NCBI RefSeq assembly: GCF_900220975.1
Contig: NZ_OBQD01000003.1
Coordinates: 372,001 to 436,000 of the forward strand
DNA: 64,000 nt
Reading direction: 5' to 3'
From: Rhizobium subbaraonis
GTDB taxonomy: Bacteria; Pseudomonadota; Alphaproteobacteria; Rhizobiales; Rhizobiaceae
The number at the start of each line of letters is the position of its first letter. Position 1 is the stretch's first letter. A program made the position numbers and the translations under genes. Shown one piece after another: positions 47,570 to 55,890 of the stretch. The notes under the pieces were generated by a model. That model made no database searches. It was not told the DNA's origin and saw only the letters and a program-made list of their open reading frames with translations.

Positions 47570-47830
47570 GCCCATGTCGTAGCCGCAACGATGCCCGCGG
47601 TTGCGCGCGGCATTTGCGGGCCGCGTGCAACGGCGCTGTGCAGCGCTCCGGGCGGAAAATCAGCGGCAGGCCTGCTTTCGCAGGCGCGGCGGACGTCGCA
47701 TATGCGCGCCCGCCTTGCCCAAAAGGGCGCAAGTTTCTATATGTCGGCGACGGGCGTCCGCGCGGCGCCGAGCTGCGCTTGTGTCGTTGCCGCCGCCGCG
47801 GCCGCAAATGCCCCGCGCAAGAACCATCGG

Positions 47831-49036
47831 ATGGATGTCGTGAACAGTCTCGATTTTGACAGGAAGCCGGAAGATACACGCGTCGTCGTCGCCATGTCGG
47901 GCGGCGTGGACTCGTCCGTCGTCGCCGGCATTCTCAAGCGCGAAGGCTACGATGTGCTCGGCATCACGCTGCAGCTCTACGATCACGGCGCGGCGGTGCA
48001 TCGCGCCGGTTCCTGCTGTGCGGGTCAGGACATCGAGGACGCGCGCCGCGTTTGCGAGACGCTCGGCATTCCGCATTACGTTCTCGATTACGAAAAGCGT
48101 TTCCGCGAGACGGTCATCAATCCCTTTGCAGAAAGCTACATCGCCGGCGAAACGCCGATCCCCTGCGTCGCCTGCAACCAGACGGTCAAGTTTGCCGACC
48201 TGCTTGCCACGGCGAAGGAACTGGGGGCCGACGCGCTTGCGACCGGCCACTACATCCGCTCAAGACCCAATCCCGTCCCGGGCGATCCCGGCCGGCGCGC
48301 GCTCTACCGCCCGGTGGATGCCGAGCGCGACCAGAGCTATTTCCTGTTCGCCACCACGCAGGAACAGATCGACTACCTGCGCTTTCCCCTCGGCCATCTC
48401 AGCAAGGCGGAGGTGCGGGCGCTTGCCGAGGAGATGGGCCTCGTCGTCGCCAAGAAGGCGGACAGCCAGGACATCTGCTTCGTGCCGCAGGGCAAATATT
48501 CTGACATCGTTTCCAAGCTGAAGCCGAACGCAGCGCTGGCGGGTGATATCGTGCATATCGACGGGCGCGTGCTCGGACAGCACGAAGGCATCCTGCACTA
48601 CACAATAGGCCAGCGGCGCGGCATCGGCATCGCCACCGGCGAGCCGCTCTATGTCGTCTATCTCGACGCGCGCTCGCGCCGGGTGATCGTCGGGCCGAAG
48701 GAGGCGCTGGACACGCGCCGCCTCTATCTGCGCGACGTGAACTGGCTGGGCGACGGCGATCTCGACACGGTTGCCGCTGCCGGCTTCTCCTGCTTTGCCA
48801 AGGTGCGCTCGACCCGCCCGCCGCGGCCGGCGCGGCTCAATGCCGACCAGGGCGGCCTCTACGTCGAACTGGAGGAAGGCGAGGCCGGCGTGGCGCCGGG
48901 CCAGGCCTGCGCGCTCTATTCGGGCGAAGGCGAGGACGCGCGCATCTATGGCGGCGGCTTCATCGCCCGCTCCGAGCGCGAATCGTCGGCAGAAGCGGCG
49001 CTGAAGCGCGTTCTTTCCATCCCGACGGCTGCCTGA
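47831..49036 (+). CDS. mnmA: tRNA-specific 2-thiouridylase MnmA
   Basis: Adds sulfur to U34 of tRNA-Lys, -Glu and -Gln. The 401-residue protein has the PP-loop [44 protein letters not shown], catalytic Cys in [14 protein letters not shown] and the second Cys in [15 protein letters not shown], plus the C-terminal barrel. ATG 47831 is used; the GTG three codons on (47840, [13 protein letters not shown]) is an equally plausible start. The long upstream frame (from 47591) is not family sequence. Confidence 0.95.
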   Translation: MDVVNSLDFDRKPEDTRVVVAMSGGVDSSVVAGILKREGYDVLGITLQLYDHGAAVHRAGSCCAGQDIEDARRVCETLGIPHYVLDYEKRFRETVINPFAESYIAGETPIPCVACNQTVKFADLLATAKELGADALATGHYIRSRPNPVPGDPGRRALYRPVDAERDQSYFLFATTQEQIDYLRFPLGHLSKAEVRALAEEMGLVVAKKADSQDICFVPQGKYSDIVSKLKPNAALAGDIVHIDGRVLGQHEGILHYTIGQRRGIGIATGEPLYVVYLDARSRRVIVGPKEALDTRRLYLRDVNWLGDGDLDTVAAAGFSCFAKVRSTRPPRPARLNADQGGLYVELEEGEAGVAPGQACALYSGEGEDARIYGGGFIARSERESSAEAALKRVLSIPTAA

Positions 49037-49091
49037 AGAGGAACTATTCACAAGCCTTTGCGCCGCCGTGCATTTTTGCGGGAAACGGCGC

Positions 49092-49120
49092 TTGACACTG
49101 AAGGGAAGGGCACCTTATAA
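49092..49120 (+). promoter_or_regulatory. Promoter of tRNA-Met
   Basis: TTGACA (49092-49097), 17 bases, TTATAA (49115-49120), about 50 bp upstream of the mature tRNA start. Confidence 0.75.
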
Positions 49121-49170
49121 GCCGCCCGTCCCGAACGGAAAACGAACTCAAATTTTCCGTTTCGCCCGGC

Positions 49171-49247
49171 GGCGGAGTAGCTCAGTAGGTTAGAGCAGAG
49201 GAATCATAATCCTTGTGTCGGGGGTTCGAATCCCTCCTCCGCTACCA
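49171..49247 (+). tRNA. tRNA-Met (CAT), elongator type
   Basis: A 77-nt cloverleaf with encoded CCA: acceptor GGCGGAG/CTCCGCT (first pair G-T), D-arm AGCTCAGTAGGTTAGAGC, anticodon stem GAGGA/TCCTT around loop ATCATAA (anticodon CAT, 49205-49207), T-arm GGGGGTTCGAATCCCTC region, then ACCA. The G1-U72 pair and lack of initiator GGG/CCC pairs in the anticodon stem point to elongator Met rather than initiator. Its 3' half is the prophage attachment region. Confidence 0.92.
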
Positions 49248-49250
49248 GCA
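49204..49250. other. Putative attL of the prophage
   Basis: The recombinase gene reads directly into the 3' half of the tRNA. Position at a tRNA next to a recombinase indicates the left attachment site. The matching attR is beyond the right edge, so the core sequence cannot be read off here. Confidence 0.5.
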
Positions 49251-50850
49251 GCCTCCCCCCATAACCGACGAGGTCGGTTTGGCCGGTGAGCGCAGCGATA
49301 TAGGTAACGACATCGACCTCATAAGCGCTGTCATCCTTCCCATCGCCCACGACGATATGAGAGACAGCAGCCCGAAACGATGAAAATGCGTCGGGATCGA
49401 AGATCGTGCCCTCGTTCTCGATCGTCTGCTTCACGCGCTCAAGCTTCCGAACAAATTGCCGCAGGGCCGCCGGATGAATTTCCACGGCGGGCACGAGCTT
49501 CTGCGCGTCCTTCAATTCTTCGCCCAAGCGATCCCGCTCCGCCTGCAATTCCTTGAGCCGTCCCTCGACGCGTTCCATCGGGAGCGTTCCATTGGTGAAG
49601 AGCGAGATGAGGCGATCCTGCTCTCCGGTCATCTTGATAAGCCGGCGCTCGATCTCGCCGGCGCGCTTGGCCGCGCCGTCATTTGTCCTGCGCTGCTGGG
49701 CGAAAAATCTAGCCAGATATTCTTGCGTTGCTTCGGGCTTCTGCAAGAGGTTGAGCATGCCGTGGATCACGCCGGTCTCGATGCGATCGAGGCGGTAGGA
49801 TTTCTTGTTGTCGCAAGATCCGCTTTCGGAATAGCGGGAGCAGCGAATGCGGATGGCGCCGCCGTGCACCCCCTTGGAGCCCATGCCCCCGCCGCACTTG
49901 CGGCAGCGAAGGAGGCCGGAAAAGATCCGTTTCGGCTTGTTCGCCCGCCGATGATCGCCGTGGGCGATGGACCTATCGGCTTTCCTCTTCTGGACAGCCT
50001 CAAAGACATCTCGCGGCACGATCGCAAGGTGCGGGGCTTCCGAAAACTTCCATTCCTCGGGTGGGTTCTCTCTGCTCACACGCTTGCCGGTATCCGGATC
50101 GCGGACCATCGTGACGCGGTTCCAAATGATCTGGCCATTGTAGAGCGCGTTTTGCAGGATGCCGTAGGCTCGGCCCTTGTTGCCATTGATGGTGCTCGCA
50201 TTCCACTTCGAGCCCCGAGGCGGAAGGACGCCGTCCGCATTCAGGCGCCGCGCGATCTCCCGGGGGTTCATCCCGCAGAGATACATTTCGAAGATGCTGC
50301 GAATAATGGCGGCCTGCTCTTCATTGATCGTCCGCTCGCCAGGCTTCCCGGGGACGAGATCGTAGCCATAGGCGTTGCCGCCTGCCGTGCGGCCGTCGGC
50401 GACGACCCCGGCCATCCCACGCCGGACCTTATGCTTAAGATCGGCAAGGAACATGGTGCCAAGCAGGCCGCGGATGCCGATCTGCATCGCATCGGCGACC
50501 CCTTCATGGACGGCGACAATCTCGACACCGCCGAACGACAGCCGCTTGAAGATACCTGCCAGATCTTCCTGATCGCGCGATATGCGATCGAGCGCCTCGA
50601 CCACGACGACATCAAAATCGCCGTTCCGGGCATCCGCCATGAGTTGCATTATCCCGTCGCGGCCGATCAGCGACGAGCTCGTTTGCGCCCGGTCAGAATA
50701 GACGCGGCCAGCGAGCAGGCCGTTTCTCCCCGCATATTCCCGGCAAAGTGCCACCTGATCGTCAATCGATCGATCTTTTTGGAGGTCCGTCGAGTACCGG
50801 GCGTAGAAGACCGCTCGCTTTCCTGCGGCTGACTTTCGATTTGTTCGCAT
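49204..50850 (-). CDS. Large serine recombinase (integrase)
   Basis: A 548-residue site-specific recombinase. The N-terminal resolvase domain has RAVFYARYSTDLQKDRSIDDQ with the nucleophilic Ser near residue 21, VYSDRAQTSSSLIGRDG, and VVVVEALDRISRDQEDLAGI. A recombinase domain follows (GRTAGGNAYGYDLV, AAIIRSIFEMYLCGMNPREIARRLNADGV), then a Cys-rich zinc ribbon (LLRCRKCGGGMGSKG, CSRYSESGSCDNKK) and a coiled coil (MERVEGRLKELQAERDRLGEEL). The last 13 residues, VAEEGFEPPTQGL, are encoded antisense to the tRNA and the stop TGA (49204-49206) falls in the anticodon loop. No strong Shine-Dalgarno before ATG 50850. Confidence 0.93.
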   Translation of the reverse strand: MRTNRKSAAGKRAVFYARYSTDLQKDRSIDDQVALCREYAGRNGLLAGRVYSDRAQTSSSLIGRDGIMQLMADARNGDFDVVVVEALDRISRDQEDLAGIFKRLSFGGVEIVAVHEGVADAMQIGIRGLLGTMFLADLKHKVRRGMAGVVADGRTAGGNAYGYDLVPGKPGERTINEEQAAIIRSIFEMYLCGMNPREIARRLNADGVLPPRGSKWNASTINGNKGRAYGILQNALYNGQIIWNRVTMVRDPDTGKRVSRENPPEEWKFSEAPHLAIVPRDVFEAVQKRKADRSIAHGDHRRANKPKRIFSGLLRCRKCGGGMGSKGVHGGAIRIRCSRYSESGSCDNKKSYRLDRIETGVIHGMLNLLQKPEATQEYLARFFAQQRRTNDGAAKRAGEIERRLIKMTGEQDRLISLFTNGTLPMERVEGRLKELQAERDRLGEELKDAQKLVPAVEIHPAALRQFVRKLERVKQTIENEGTIFDPDAFSSFRAAVSHIVVGDGKDDSAYEVDVVTYIAALTGQTDLVGYGGRLLVAEEGFEPPTQGL

Positions 50851-50975
50851 GGCTCAGTGCTTTCGTCATTTTCGTTCTTTGCTTCATCGCCCGGAGCTAG
50901 GGGCATCTTCACAAGGGCGTCGATGATGTTAAGCAGAACGGGGCAAAGGTCGGAACGTTGTTCTTTCGGGTTCAA
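50667..50975 (-). CDS. Doubtful small ORF upstream of and overlapping the recombinase
   Basis: A TTG-start frame of 102 codons whose TTG overlaps the stop of the preceding gene (TTGA, 50972-50975). Its first 42 residues (PKEQRSDLCPVLLNIIDALVKMPLAPGDEA...ENDESTEPCEQ) lie in otherwise empty DNA and look protein-like; the rest overlaps the recombinase N-terminus out of frame. It could be a leader peptide coupling recombinase translation, or chance. Confidence 0.3.
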   Translation of the reverse strand: MNPKEQRSDLCPVLLNIIDALVKMPLAPGDEAKNENDESTEPCEQIESQPQESERSSTPGTRRTSKKIDRLTIRWHFAGNMRGETACSLAASILTGRKRARR

Positions 50976-51208
50976 TGCGGATCTCCGAAAAGGTCGCCCT
51001 GGGCCGGGCGGGTATTGATCGCCGCGGCTTTCGCGCTGGCTTTGTCCGCCCAGGCTTGCAGCGTCGCGGCGAAATCGGGTTGGCGGGAGATGCGGGCGCC
51101 CGCCTCCCGCTCAAGGACGGCAGCGTAGAATTCGAGGAATTCTTTTTCCTCCGCAGGCGTCCTCTCCTCAACGATCACTGTGCCGTTCGGCAGGATGCGG
51201 TTAGCCAT
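50972..51208 (-). CDS. Small phage protein, unknown function
   Basis: A 78-residue helical protein (RTPAEEKEFLEFYAAVLEREAGARIS, LQAWADKASAKAAAI). Begins MANRILPNGTVIVEER. Overlaps the preceding ASCH-type gene by 8 bp, so it is part of the leftward operon. Not recognised. Confidence 0.65.
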   Translation of the reverse strand: MANRILPNGTVIVEERTPAEEKEFLEFYAAVLEREAGARISRQPDFAATLQAWADKASAKAAAINTRPAQGDLFGDPH

Positions 51209-51965
51209 CGCCCGAGCCGATCTCGTCGATGTTGCCCATTACGACGCGGAAGGTGTAGGCGACGACCCACGGGTTCGCAGCCCACGAGCCGGGGCCGTTC
51301 AGTCGCTTCCATAAGTCACGATACCAATCGGTCGCGGTAGGAAACCACCTCCCGGGGATTGCCGACGCGGCGAGGTCGTCTGCGAAGCGGTTGAACGTCC
51401 CGCCGTGCCATACGCCTTCTGCGAAAGCATCCTGCTCGCTGAGGTCCTGCAACCGCTCGACCTTGATGTCGTCGACGAGGAGCGTGATCCGCGATGCCCA
51501 GCGGGGCATATGCATCGCCTGCCGGAACTTTCCGGCCCACGCTGGAAGGTTCCCGAGCTCGGGCCAGGCGGACGGGCGCCAGTCGTCGCGGCTGTCCTGA
51601 TTTGCGATCGAGCCGCCGGCTTCGCCGAATACCGTCATAGTGCGCGGTGACAGATCCCGGGGAGCGGTTCCGTTCCACCGCTGCGCGACGCGCCAAGCCT
51701 CGCGAACATAGAGGCGATCCCCGACCGCGATGCGAGGCGAGAAATGATAGTCGACCAAGCCTTTGCTCGCGGGGCGGGTGACAAACTGGTCGTCCGCACC
51801 TTTCATCTCGTAGACGGCATGCCCGGCGGCGTCGGTGGCGACCTTCACGAAGTCGAGCACTTTCTCGATGTTGGCGAAGTTGATAACCCGCCGTGTCTGG
51901 GTCTTTCGGCCGTCGAGGAGCGCGCGCACCATCGGAGCGGAGAAGAGAATAGGGCGGTCAGCCAC
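51201..51965 (-). CDS. Phage ASCH-domain protein
   Basis: A 254-residue protein starting ADRPILFSAPMVRALLDGRKTQTRRVI, followed by VGDRLYVREAWRVAQRW and ASRITLLVDDIKVERLQDLSEQDAFAEGV. The DGRKTQTRR and RLYVREAW strings are typical of phage ASCH (RNA-binding-like, PUA-related) proteins, common beside early genes; biochemical role not established. The GTG at 51965 is chosen because GGGAGG lies 6 bases upstream; the longer TTG frame lacks one. Confidence 0.85.
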   Translation of the reverse strand: MADRPILFSAPMVRALLDGRKTQTRRVINFANIEKVLDFVKVATDAAGHAVYEMKGADDQFVTRPASKGLVDYHFSPRIAVGDRLYVREAWRVAQRWNGTAPRDLSPRTMTVFGEAGGSIANQDSRDDWRPSAWPELGNLPAWAGKFRQAMHMPRWASRITLLVDDIKVERLQDLSEQDAFAEGVWHGGTFNRFADDLAASAIPGRWFPTATDWYRDLWKRLNGPGSWAANPWVVAYTFRVVMGNIDEIGSGDG

Positions 51966-52194
51966 GGCGAGCCTCCCGACGAGCTTCGAGGAAAGCCTCA
52001 AAAGAGGCGACCTTGAACATGGCGAACGATGTCGAGAAGTGGCACCCCGATGCTGCCGCCCTCCGGCCGAAGACGGTAGCGAGTGCGAGATCGACCGCTA
52101 GGCTATCCGCCCCGGTCGAAAGGGCTTCGAAGGCGGTTACGAGGCCGGCCGATTGCTGGCAAAGCTGCTCTTGTCCTTGTGTTAGTTCGCTCAT
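51958..52194 (-). CDS. Small phage protein, unknown function
   Basis: A 78-residue protein starting MSELTQGQEQLCQQSAGLVTAFEALSTGADSL. ATG 52194 overlaps the stop of the gene before it (ATGA) and its own end overlaps the ASCH gene start by 8 bp. Amphipathic helix pattern; no recognised domain. Confidence 0.65.
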   Translation of the reverse strand: MSELTQGQEQLCQQSAGLVTAFEALSTGADSLAVDLALATVFGRRAAASGCHFSTSFAMFKVASFEAFLEARREARRG

Positions 52195-52496
52195 ATCCCT
52201 GCCGCCCTCTCGATTGCCTGGCGCTTGCATGCGTCCCATGCCTTACCGCGCAGCCGATCAAGCTTCACGGCCTCTAGGCGCTCCGGTGAGCCGCCTTTGT
52301 ATGCCCAGAAAGGATTGCTCCCGAAAAGCCGACGATAGCGCCGGTCGAGCCTCATCCGACGTCGCTTCAGCGTCTTCGAAACCAGAGGCCAGTGAACAGC
52401 GCAGATCCATTCGCTGTAACCCTCGCGATTGTGGCGCGTGCGACGGCAGAACGGCACACAGCAGGCCAGGCGGGCAATCTTCTGCTCGTTGGTCAT
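52191..52496 (-). CDS. Small Cys/His-rich phage protein
   Basis: A 101-residue basic protein with a possible zinc site: ARLACCVPFCRRTRHNREGYSEWICAVHWPLV (Cys pair, Cys, then CxxH). The rest is rich in Arg/Lys (KTLKRRRMRLDRRYRRLFG), suggesting nucleic-acid binding. ATG 52496 is 5 bp after the SSB stop; a longer frame would overlap SSB and is rejected. Function inferred only from composition. Confidence 0.7.
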   Translation of the reverse strand: MTNEQKIARLACCVPFCRRTRHNREGYSEWICAVHWPLVSKTLKRRRMRLDRRYRRLFGSNPFWAYKGGSPERLEAVKLDRLRGKAWDACKRQAIERAAGI

Positions 52497-52500
52497 GGCG

Positions 52501-53025
52501 TCACCTCCATTCCGGCGCGAACGGGATGTCGTCGTCGAGATCGCGCGAGAAGCTGGATCCGCGGCCTGGGCTGCCGCCGGAGCCGCCGTAGTTGCTCGAC
52601 CCGCCCGAATTGGCGGAACGGCCGCCAGAGGAAGAGCCGCGGCTGTCGGACTGCCGCCGTTCCCCACCGTTGTCGCCATCGCGCTTGTCGAGCAGCTGGA
52701 TCGAGCCGTGAAAGGCTTTCACATGGATCTTGGTGGCATACTTGCGCTCGCCATCCTTCTCCCAGCTTTCATATTCGACCATGCCCTCGACATAGACGTG
52801 CGACCCTTTGCGGATGAAGTCCTTGGCGATCTTGACTAGTCCTTCCGCGGACACCTTGACCTTGTGCCATTGCGTCTTTTCCTTGCGCTCGCCTGTCGTG
52901 CGATCGCGCCATGTTTCGGATGTGGCGAGGCTGAAATCGACCAATTCGCCATGTTGAAAGCGATGATAGTCGGGGTCGGCGCCTACGCGGCCAACGAGAA
53001 CCACCTTGTTTACGCTGCCAGCCAT
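52501..53025 (-). CDS. ssb: Phage single-stranded DNA-binding protein
   Basis: A 174-residue SSB: OB fold AGSVNKVVLVGRVGADPDYHRF, VDFSLATSETWRDR, TQWHKVKVSAEGLVKIAKDFIRKGSHVYVEG; a Gly/Ser-rich linker (about 115-160); and an acidic tip (DLDDDIPF) followed by APEWR. The DDIPF-like motif is near but not exactly at the C-terminus, which in cellular SSB is the partner-binding tail. Lies in the recombination operon between the J-domain gene and small ORFs. Confidence 0.93.
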   Translation of the reverse strand: MAGSVNKVVLVGRVGADPDYHRFQHGELVDFSLATSETWRDRTTGERKEKTQWHKVKVSAEGLVKIAKDFIRKGSHVYVEGMVEYESWEKDGERKYATKIHVKAFHGSIQLLDKRDGDNGGERRQSDSRGSSSGGRSANSGGSSNYGGSGGSPGRGSSFSRDLDDDIPFAPEWR

Positions 53026-53029
53026 CGTT

Positions 53030-53626
53030 CTAGATCCTTACTTCTGCGAGCGCCTCGTCGCGGGCGCGATTGAGTTCGGCCATCGCCTCGTGCGAGCCGG
53101 TGGGGGTGTCGGGGTGCCGTTCTTTGGAAAGGCGCCGGAAGGCTTCCTCGATGCTGCTCCGACTGACCGGATTACGGATGCCCTTGTGAAAGGTGTTGAG
53201 ACCTAGAACGTCTCGCCAATGGCGCCTGTTGGCGCCGGGCGGCAGTGCAAGGAAGCCGGTGAAGGTTGCGCGGACGAGCGCGAGCGTGCCGTGCCTGAGT
53301 TCGGTGCGCCTGGCTTCAATGATCAGGTGGATCGCCTGCAAGTTCGCTTCGACGGTCTGGTACCGATCGACCGGGATGCAGACCTGCATTCCGTCCCAGA
53401 CGAACCAAATCGCGACGCCGGGGTCGTGCGGTCGAACAGCGCCGAGCGTCACGTTCGACGAGATCACGAAGCTCGCGACGGCTTTCCCGCTGTCGCGTCC
53501 GAATGCGGTGACCGAGGTCTCCACGTTCTTGAGGGCGCCGGCGAGCGATGTGCGGAACTGGCCCTTTTCCCGCGCCTTCGAGCGAGGGATCGTGTCCGGC
53601 CATGCTAGGGGGAAGGCGGCGGTCAA
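53030..53626 (-). CDS. J-domain phage protein
   Basis: A 198-residue protein with a C-terminal J-like domain, DVLGLNTFHKGIRNPVSRSSIEEAFRRLSKERHPDTPTGSHEAMAELNRARDEALAEV, carrying the HPD tripeptide that stimulates DnaK-type ATPases. The N-terminal 120 residues (SLAGALKNVETSVTAFGRD, GVAIWFVWDGMQVCIPVDRYQTVEANLQAIHLII) are of unknown fold. TTG 53626 is the likely start: it overlaps the previous stop as TTGA, with GGGAGG 7 bases upstream. Ends 4 bp before the SSB start. Confidence 0.82.
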   Translation of the reverse strand: MTAAFPLAWPDTIPRSKAREKGQFRTSLAGALKNVETSVTAFGRDSGKAVASFVISSNVTLGAVRPHDPGVAIWFVWDGMQVCIPVDRYQTVEANLQAIHLIIEARRTELRHGTLALVRATFTGFLALPPGANRRHWRDVLGLNTFHKGIRNPVSRSSIEEAFRRLSKERHPDTPTGSHEAMAELNRARDEALAEVRI

Positions 53627-54231
53627 TGTGCGCCCTCCCGCCCGTTGAGCCGGCAATTGCCGATGCGGCCGGCGCGCATGGTGCCGTCCGCCTTCCGCGA
53701 AAGAACGGTGCGCGCGATCGAAGAGAACTTTGCGCACTCGAAGCCGGAAGGGCCGCCGACCAGAAAGATGCAGGTCTCGGCGCCATCGCCAGGCCGGCAG
53801 GGCATGGGATCGGGGATGCGCCCCATGTTTCCGCTGCCAAAGTAGTTCACATCGGGCACGGGTGGCGCGAACGGGTCGGCAATGATGTCGAAGCGGTCGG
53901 CGTCAATGGTTGCGATGATCCGGCGGCCGTTCAGCCGAATGAAGGCGTCCTCGGCGTAGGCAAGGACGTTCTGGAAGCCGAAATCGCCATCTTTCCGCGT
54001 GAGGAGGATGCCTTCTCCGACGGCCCTCATCGTGATGATGTGTTCCGCGCTTTCGTCGAGAGCGAGGGTGAAGCTATCGCGGGTGTAGGATAGGACCGCC
54101 GGGTGGCCCTGCATGATCTGAGCGGCCTCCCAAAAAGGGGGCGAAAGATCGAGGTCACCGGCGGCGCTCGTGACTTTCCAGGGATGGTCCCACCTCAGAT
54201 ATTCCAGGGTTCCGGCAAGTTTGTTGGTCAT
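53623..54231 (-). CDS. Phage protein, unknown function
   Basis: A 202-residue protein beginning MTNKLAGTLEYLRWDHPWKVT with no recognised domain. It contains FGFQNVLAYAEDAFIRLNGRRIIATIDADRFDIIADPF and ends in a Cys-containing region (AETCIFLVGGPSGFECAKF). Its stop overlaps the TTG of the J-domain gene. Part of the leftward early operon. Confidence 0.7.
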   Translation of the reverse strand: MTNKLAGTLEYLRWDHPWKVTSAAGDLDLSPPFWEAAQIMQGHPAVLSYTRDSFTLALDESAEHIITMRAVGEGILLTRKDGDFGFQNVLAYAEDAFIRLNGRRIIATIDADRFDIIADPFAPPVPDVNYFGSGNMGRIPDPMPCRPGDGAETCIFLVGGPSGFECAKFSSIARTVLSRKADGTMRAGRIGNCRLNGREGAH

Positions 54232-54321
54232 AGGGATGCGCCTCTTGTTTCGGGGTGCAAGGGGTCGTTTGCCGCGCCGATGTGGCGCGGCAGCGCATTC
54301 GAATTCGGGGTGGAGACTGGG

Positions 54322-54576
54322 CTAGCCCGCGGCGTCGCCGCTTTCCGGTGAGGCCGGCAATTCGCCGACAAGGACTGAAACGAGGACGCCGAAAAGGGCG
54401 GCCACGGCGACAAGCTGCGCGGCCGTCAGCGTCGATCGCCCTTCTTCGATCCGGGTGATCGTGTGCTTCGCGGTTCCGATCGCCTCGCCGATCTCTTGCT
54501 TCGAGATATTGCGCGACAGTCGCATTGCGCGGATGCGGTGCGCTATCTGCATGTCGGTGTCGGTCGCCTTAGACAT
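54322..54576 (-). CDS. XRE-type helix-turn-helix protein
   Basis: An 84-residue Cro/C1-type HTH: MQIAHRIRAMRLSRNISKQEIGEAIGTAKHTITRIEEGRSTLTAAQLVAVAALFGV, a complete XRE fold. ATG 54576 is taken; the longer frame overlaps the next gene. A regulator inside the early operon, in addition to the main repressor at 61.4 kb. The operators it binds are unknown. Confidence 0.85.
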   Translation of the reverse strand: MSKATDTDMQIAHRIRAMRLSRNISKQEIGEAIGTAKHTITRIEEGRSTLTAAQLVAVAALFGVLVSVLVGELPASPESGDAAG

Positions 54577-54805
54577 TCGCCGCCTCCTCATCCGTGGTGG
54601 GATATTCAAGGAAGGTGCGCGATACCGCCGCCGAAGCGACGTAGGCCTCATGTGCTTGCATCACGACAAAGGTCGTGCCGATTGCCTGCAAGGCGCATTG
54701 CTTTGCTGCATCCTCGGCCTCTCGCTCGCGGTTGTGGGTGCTTACGACGTCTTTTGTCGTGGCGTCACAGACTAGCCAGAACCTATTGGGCTTGGTCGTT
54801 TCCAT
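54569..54805 (-). CDS. Small phage protein, unknown function
   Basis: A 78-residue protein: METTKPNRFWLVCDATTKDVVSTHNREREAEDAAKQCALQAIGTTFVVMQAHEAYV. Start shares its first base with the stop of the exonuclease gene (54805). No recognised domain. Confidence 0.65.
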   Translation of the reverse strand: METTKPNRFWLVCDATTKDVVSTHNREREAEDAAKQCALQAIGTTFVVMQAHEAYVASAAVSRTFLEYPTTDEEAANV

Positions 54806-55518
54806 CAGGCGAGCCCTCGCTGCTTCATGATGTGGCGTAGGGTGTGGCGCATGTCGCGATCAAGTTCGGTGCCGTTCAGCCATCGCAGATAGTCGGCGGG
54901 CAGTTCCATGACGGGGCTGCCTCGGTGTTTGCCGAATGGCATCCGGACGAGTAGAACCGGAGCGTCTGCCCAGCGGATCATTTCGGGCAGCGTGGCGCCT
55001 TCCTCGATCATGCGCGCAAGGAGATGCGCGGTGACGTGCGTATCCGGCCCCGCACGATGGGCGAGGGAGGCGATATATCTGTCGACCGGGAGCTTGAGCG
55101 CATATCGAAGATACTGGTTTGAATGGCGCTCCATCGTCGGCCAGATGCGCTTCGCTGCCTTGAGCGTGCAGATCATCGGCTTCTCGCCGCCGGTGAAAAA
55201 CTGGCGATCGAACTCGCGATTGTGGCAGGCGAAGACGTCGGCACCCGCCATCAACTGCCGCAGTATCACCTCCGGAGTGGGGCAGCCGGCGACATCTTCC
55301 TTCTCGATATGGTGCGCGGCTGCCGCTCCCGGATCGATCTCCAAACCGGGCGCTGCGACGAACGGATTGCAGAGATGGGCGATCGGATCGGTGATGGTCA
55401 CCACCGCGCCGCCGTCATCGACGACCACGTCAGTCCAGCCAACCTCAAGGAGACCTGCGGGCTTCCCTTCCTCGGGAAGCCCTGTCGTCTCGGTATCGAA
55501 TACACGGACGACCGCCAT
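54805..55518 (-). CDS. DnaQ-like 3'-5' exonuclease with C-terminal DUF3820-type domain
   Basis: A 237-residue protein: DEDDh exonuclease motif I VRVFDTETTGLPEEG, motif II VFACHNREFDRQFF, motif III HRAGPDTHVTAHLLARMI (His and Asp). The C-terminal 65 residues, VLLVRMPFGKHRGSPVMELPADYLRWL, form a small domain seen in ExoX-like phage exonucleases. Likely degrades ssDNA or edits ends during recombination. First of two such exonucleases in the operon. Confidence 0.88.
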   Translation of the reverse strand: MAVVRVFDTETTGLPEEGKPAGLLEVGWTDVVVDDGGAVVTITDPIAHLCNPFVAAPGLEIDPGAAAAHHIEKEDVAGCPTPEVILRQLMAGADVFACHNREFDRQFFTGGEKPMICTLKAAKRIWPTMERHSNQYLRYALKLPVDRYIASLAHRAGPDTHVTAHLLARMIEEGATLPEMIRWADAPVLLVRMPFGKHRGSPVMELPADYLRWLNGTELDRDMRHTLRHIMKQRGLA

Positions 55519-55520
55519 GA

Positions 55521-55835
55521 TCAGGCCGCCTTTCCGTTGTCGGCCAGGCTTAGGCCGACGGCTTCGGAGGCTGCCTCGTTTAGGAACCTCTGGCGGGCCT
55601 TTTCGGCGCGCAGTGTGGCCTCCTTGATCGCCGTCGTGAGCAGAACCCGGTATCCGGTACCGTGCATCAGATCGCTGACAATGCCGGCCTGGATGTGATG
55701 GTTTTCATCATCGGCGATGACGCGCAGCCGGTGGCTGCCGCCATTTTCCTCAAAAATCTTGAGAGCGTCGACACGCGCTTGTGCATCGCGCCATTCGGTA
55801 AGCAGTCGCTCGAAGGTGTTGCGTTCCGTTTTCAA
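55521..55835 (-). CDS. Small phage protein, unknown function
   Basis: A 104-residue charged helical protein: FERLLTEWRDAQARVDALKIFEENGGSHRLRVIADDENHHIQAGIVSDLMHG. Two base gap to the exonuclease start. Not recognised. Confidence 0.65.
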   Translation of the reverse strand: MKTERNTFERLLTEWRDAQARVDALKIFEENGGSHRLRVIADDENHHIQAGIVSDLMHGTGYRVLLTTAIKEATLRAEKARQRFLNEAASEAVGLSLADNGKAA

Positions 55836-55890
55836 AGTGCACCTATCTCAGGGGGTTCTCGGGATCGATGGGGAGGAGGGGTGGTAGCGA

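Noticed and set aside
47591-47830. An N-terminal extension of MnmA by 80 codons.
   Set aside because: Arg/Ala-rich non-family sequence; the conserved protein starts at 47831 or 47840.
52501-52679. N-terminal extension of the Cys/His-rich phage protein into the ssb gene.
   Set aside because: It mirrors the Gly/Ser-rich SSB linker in another frame; ATG 52496 is the sensible start.
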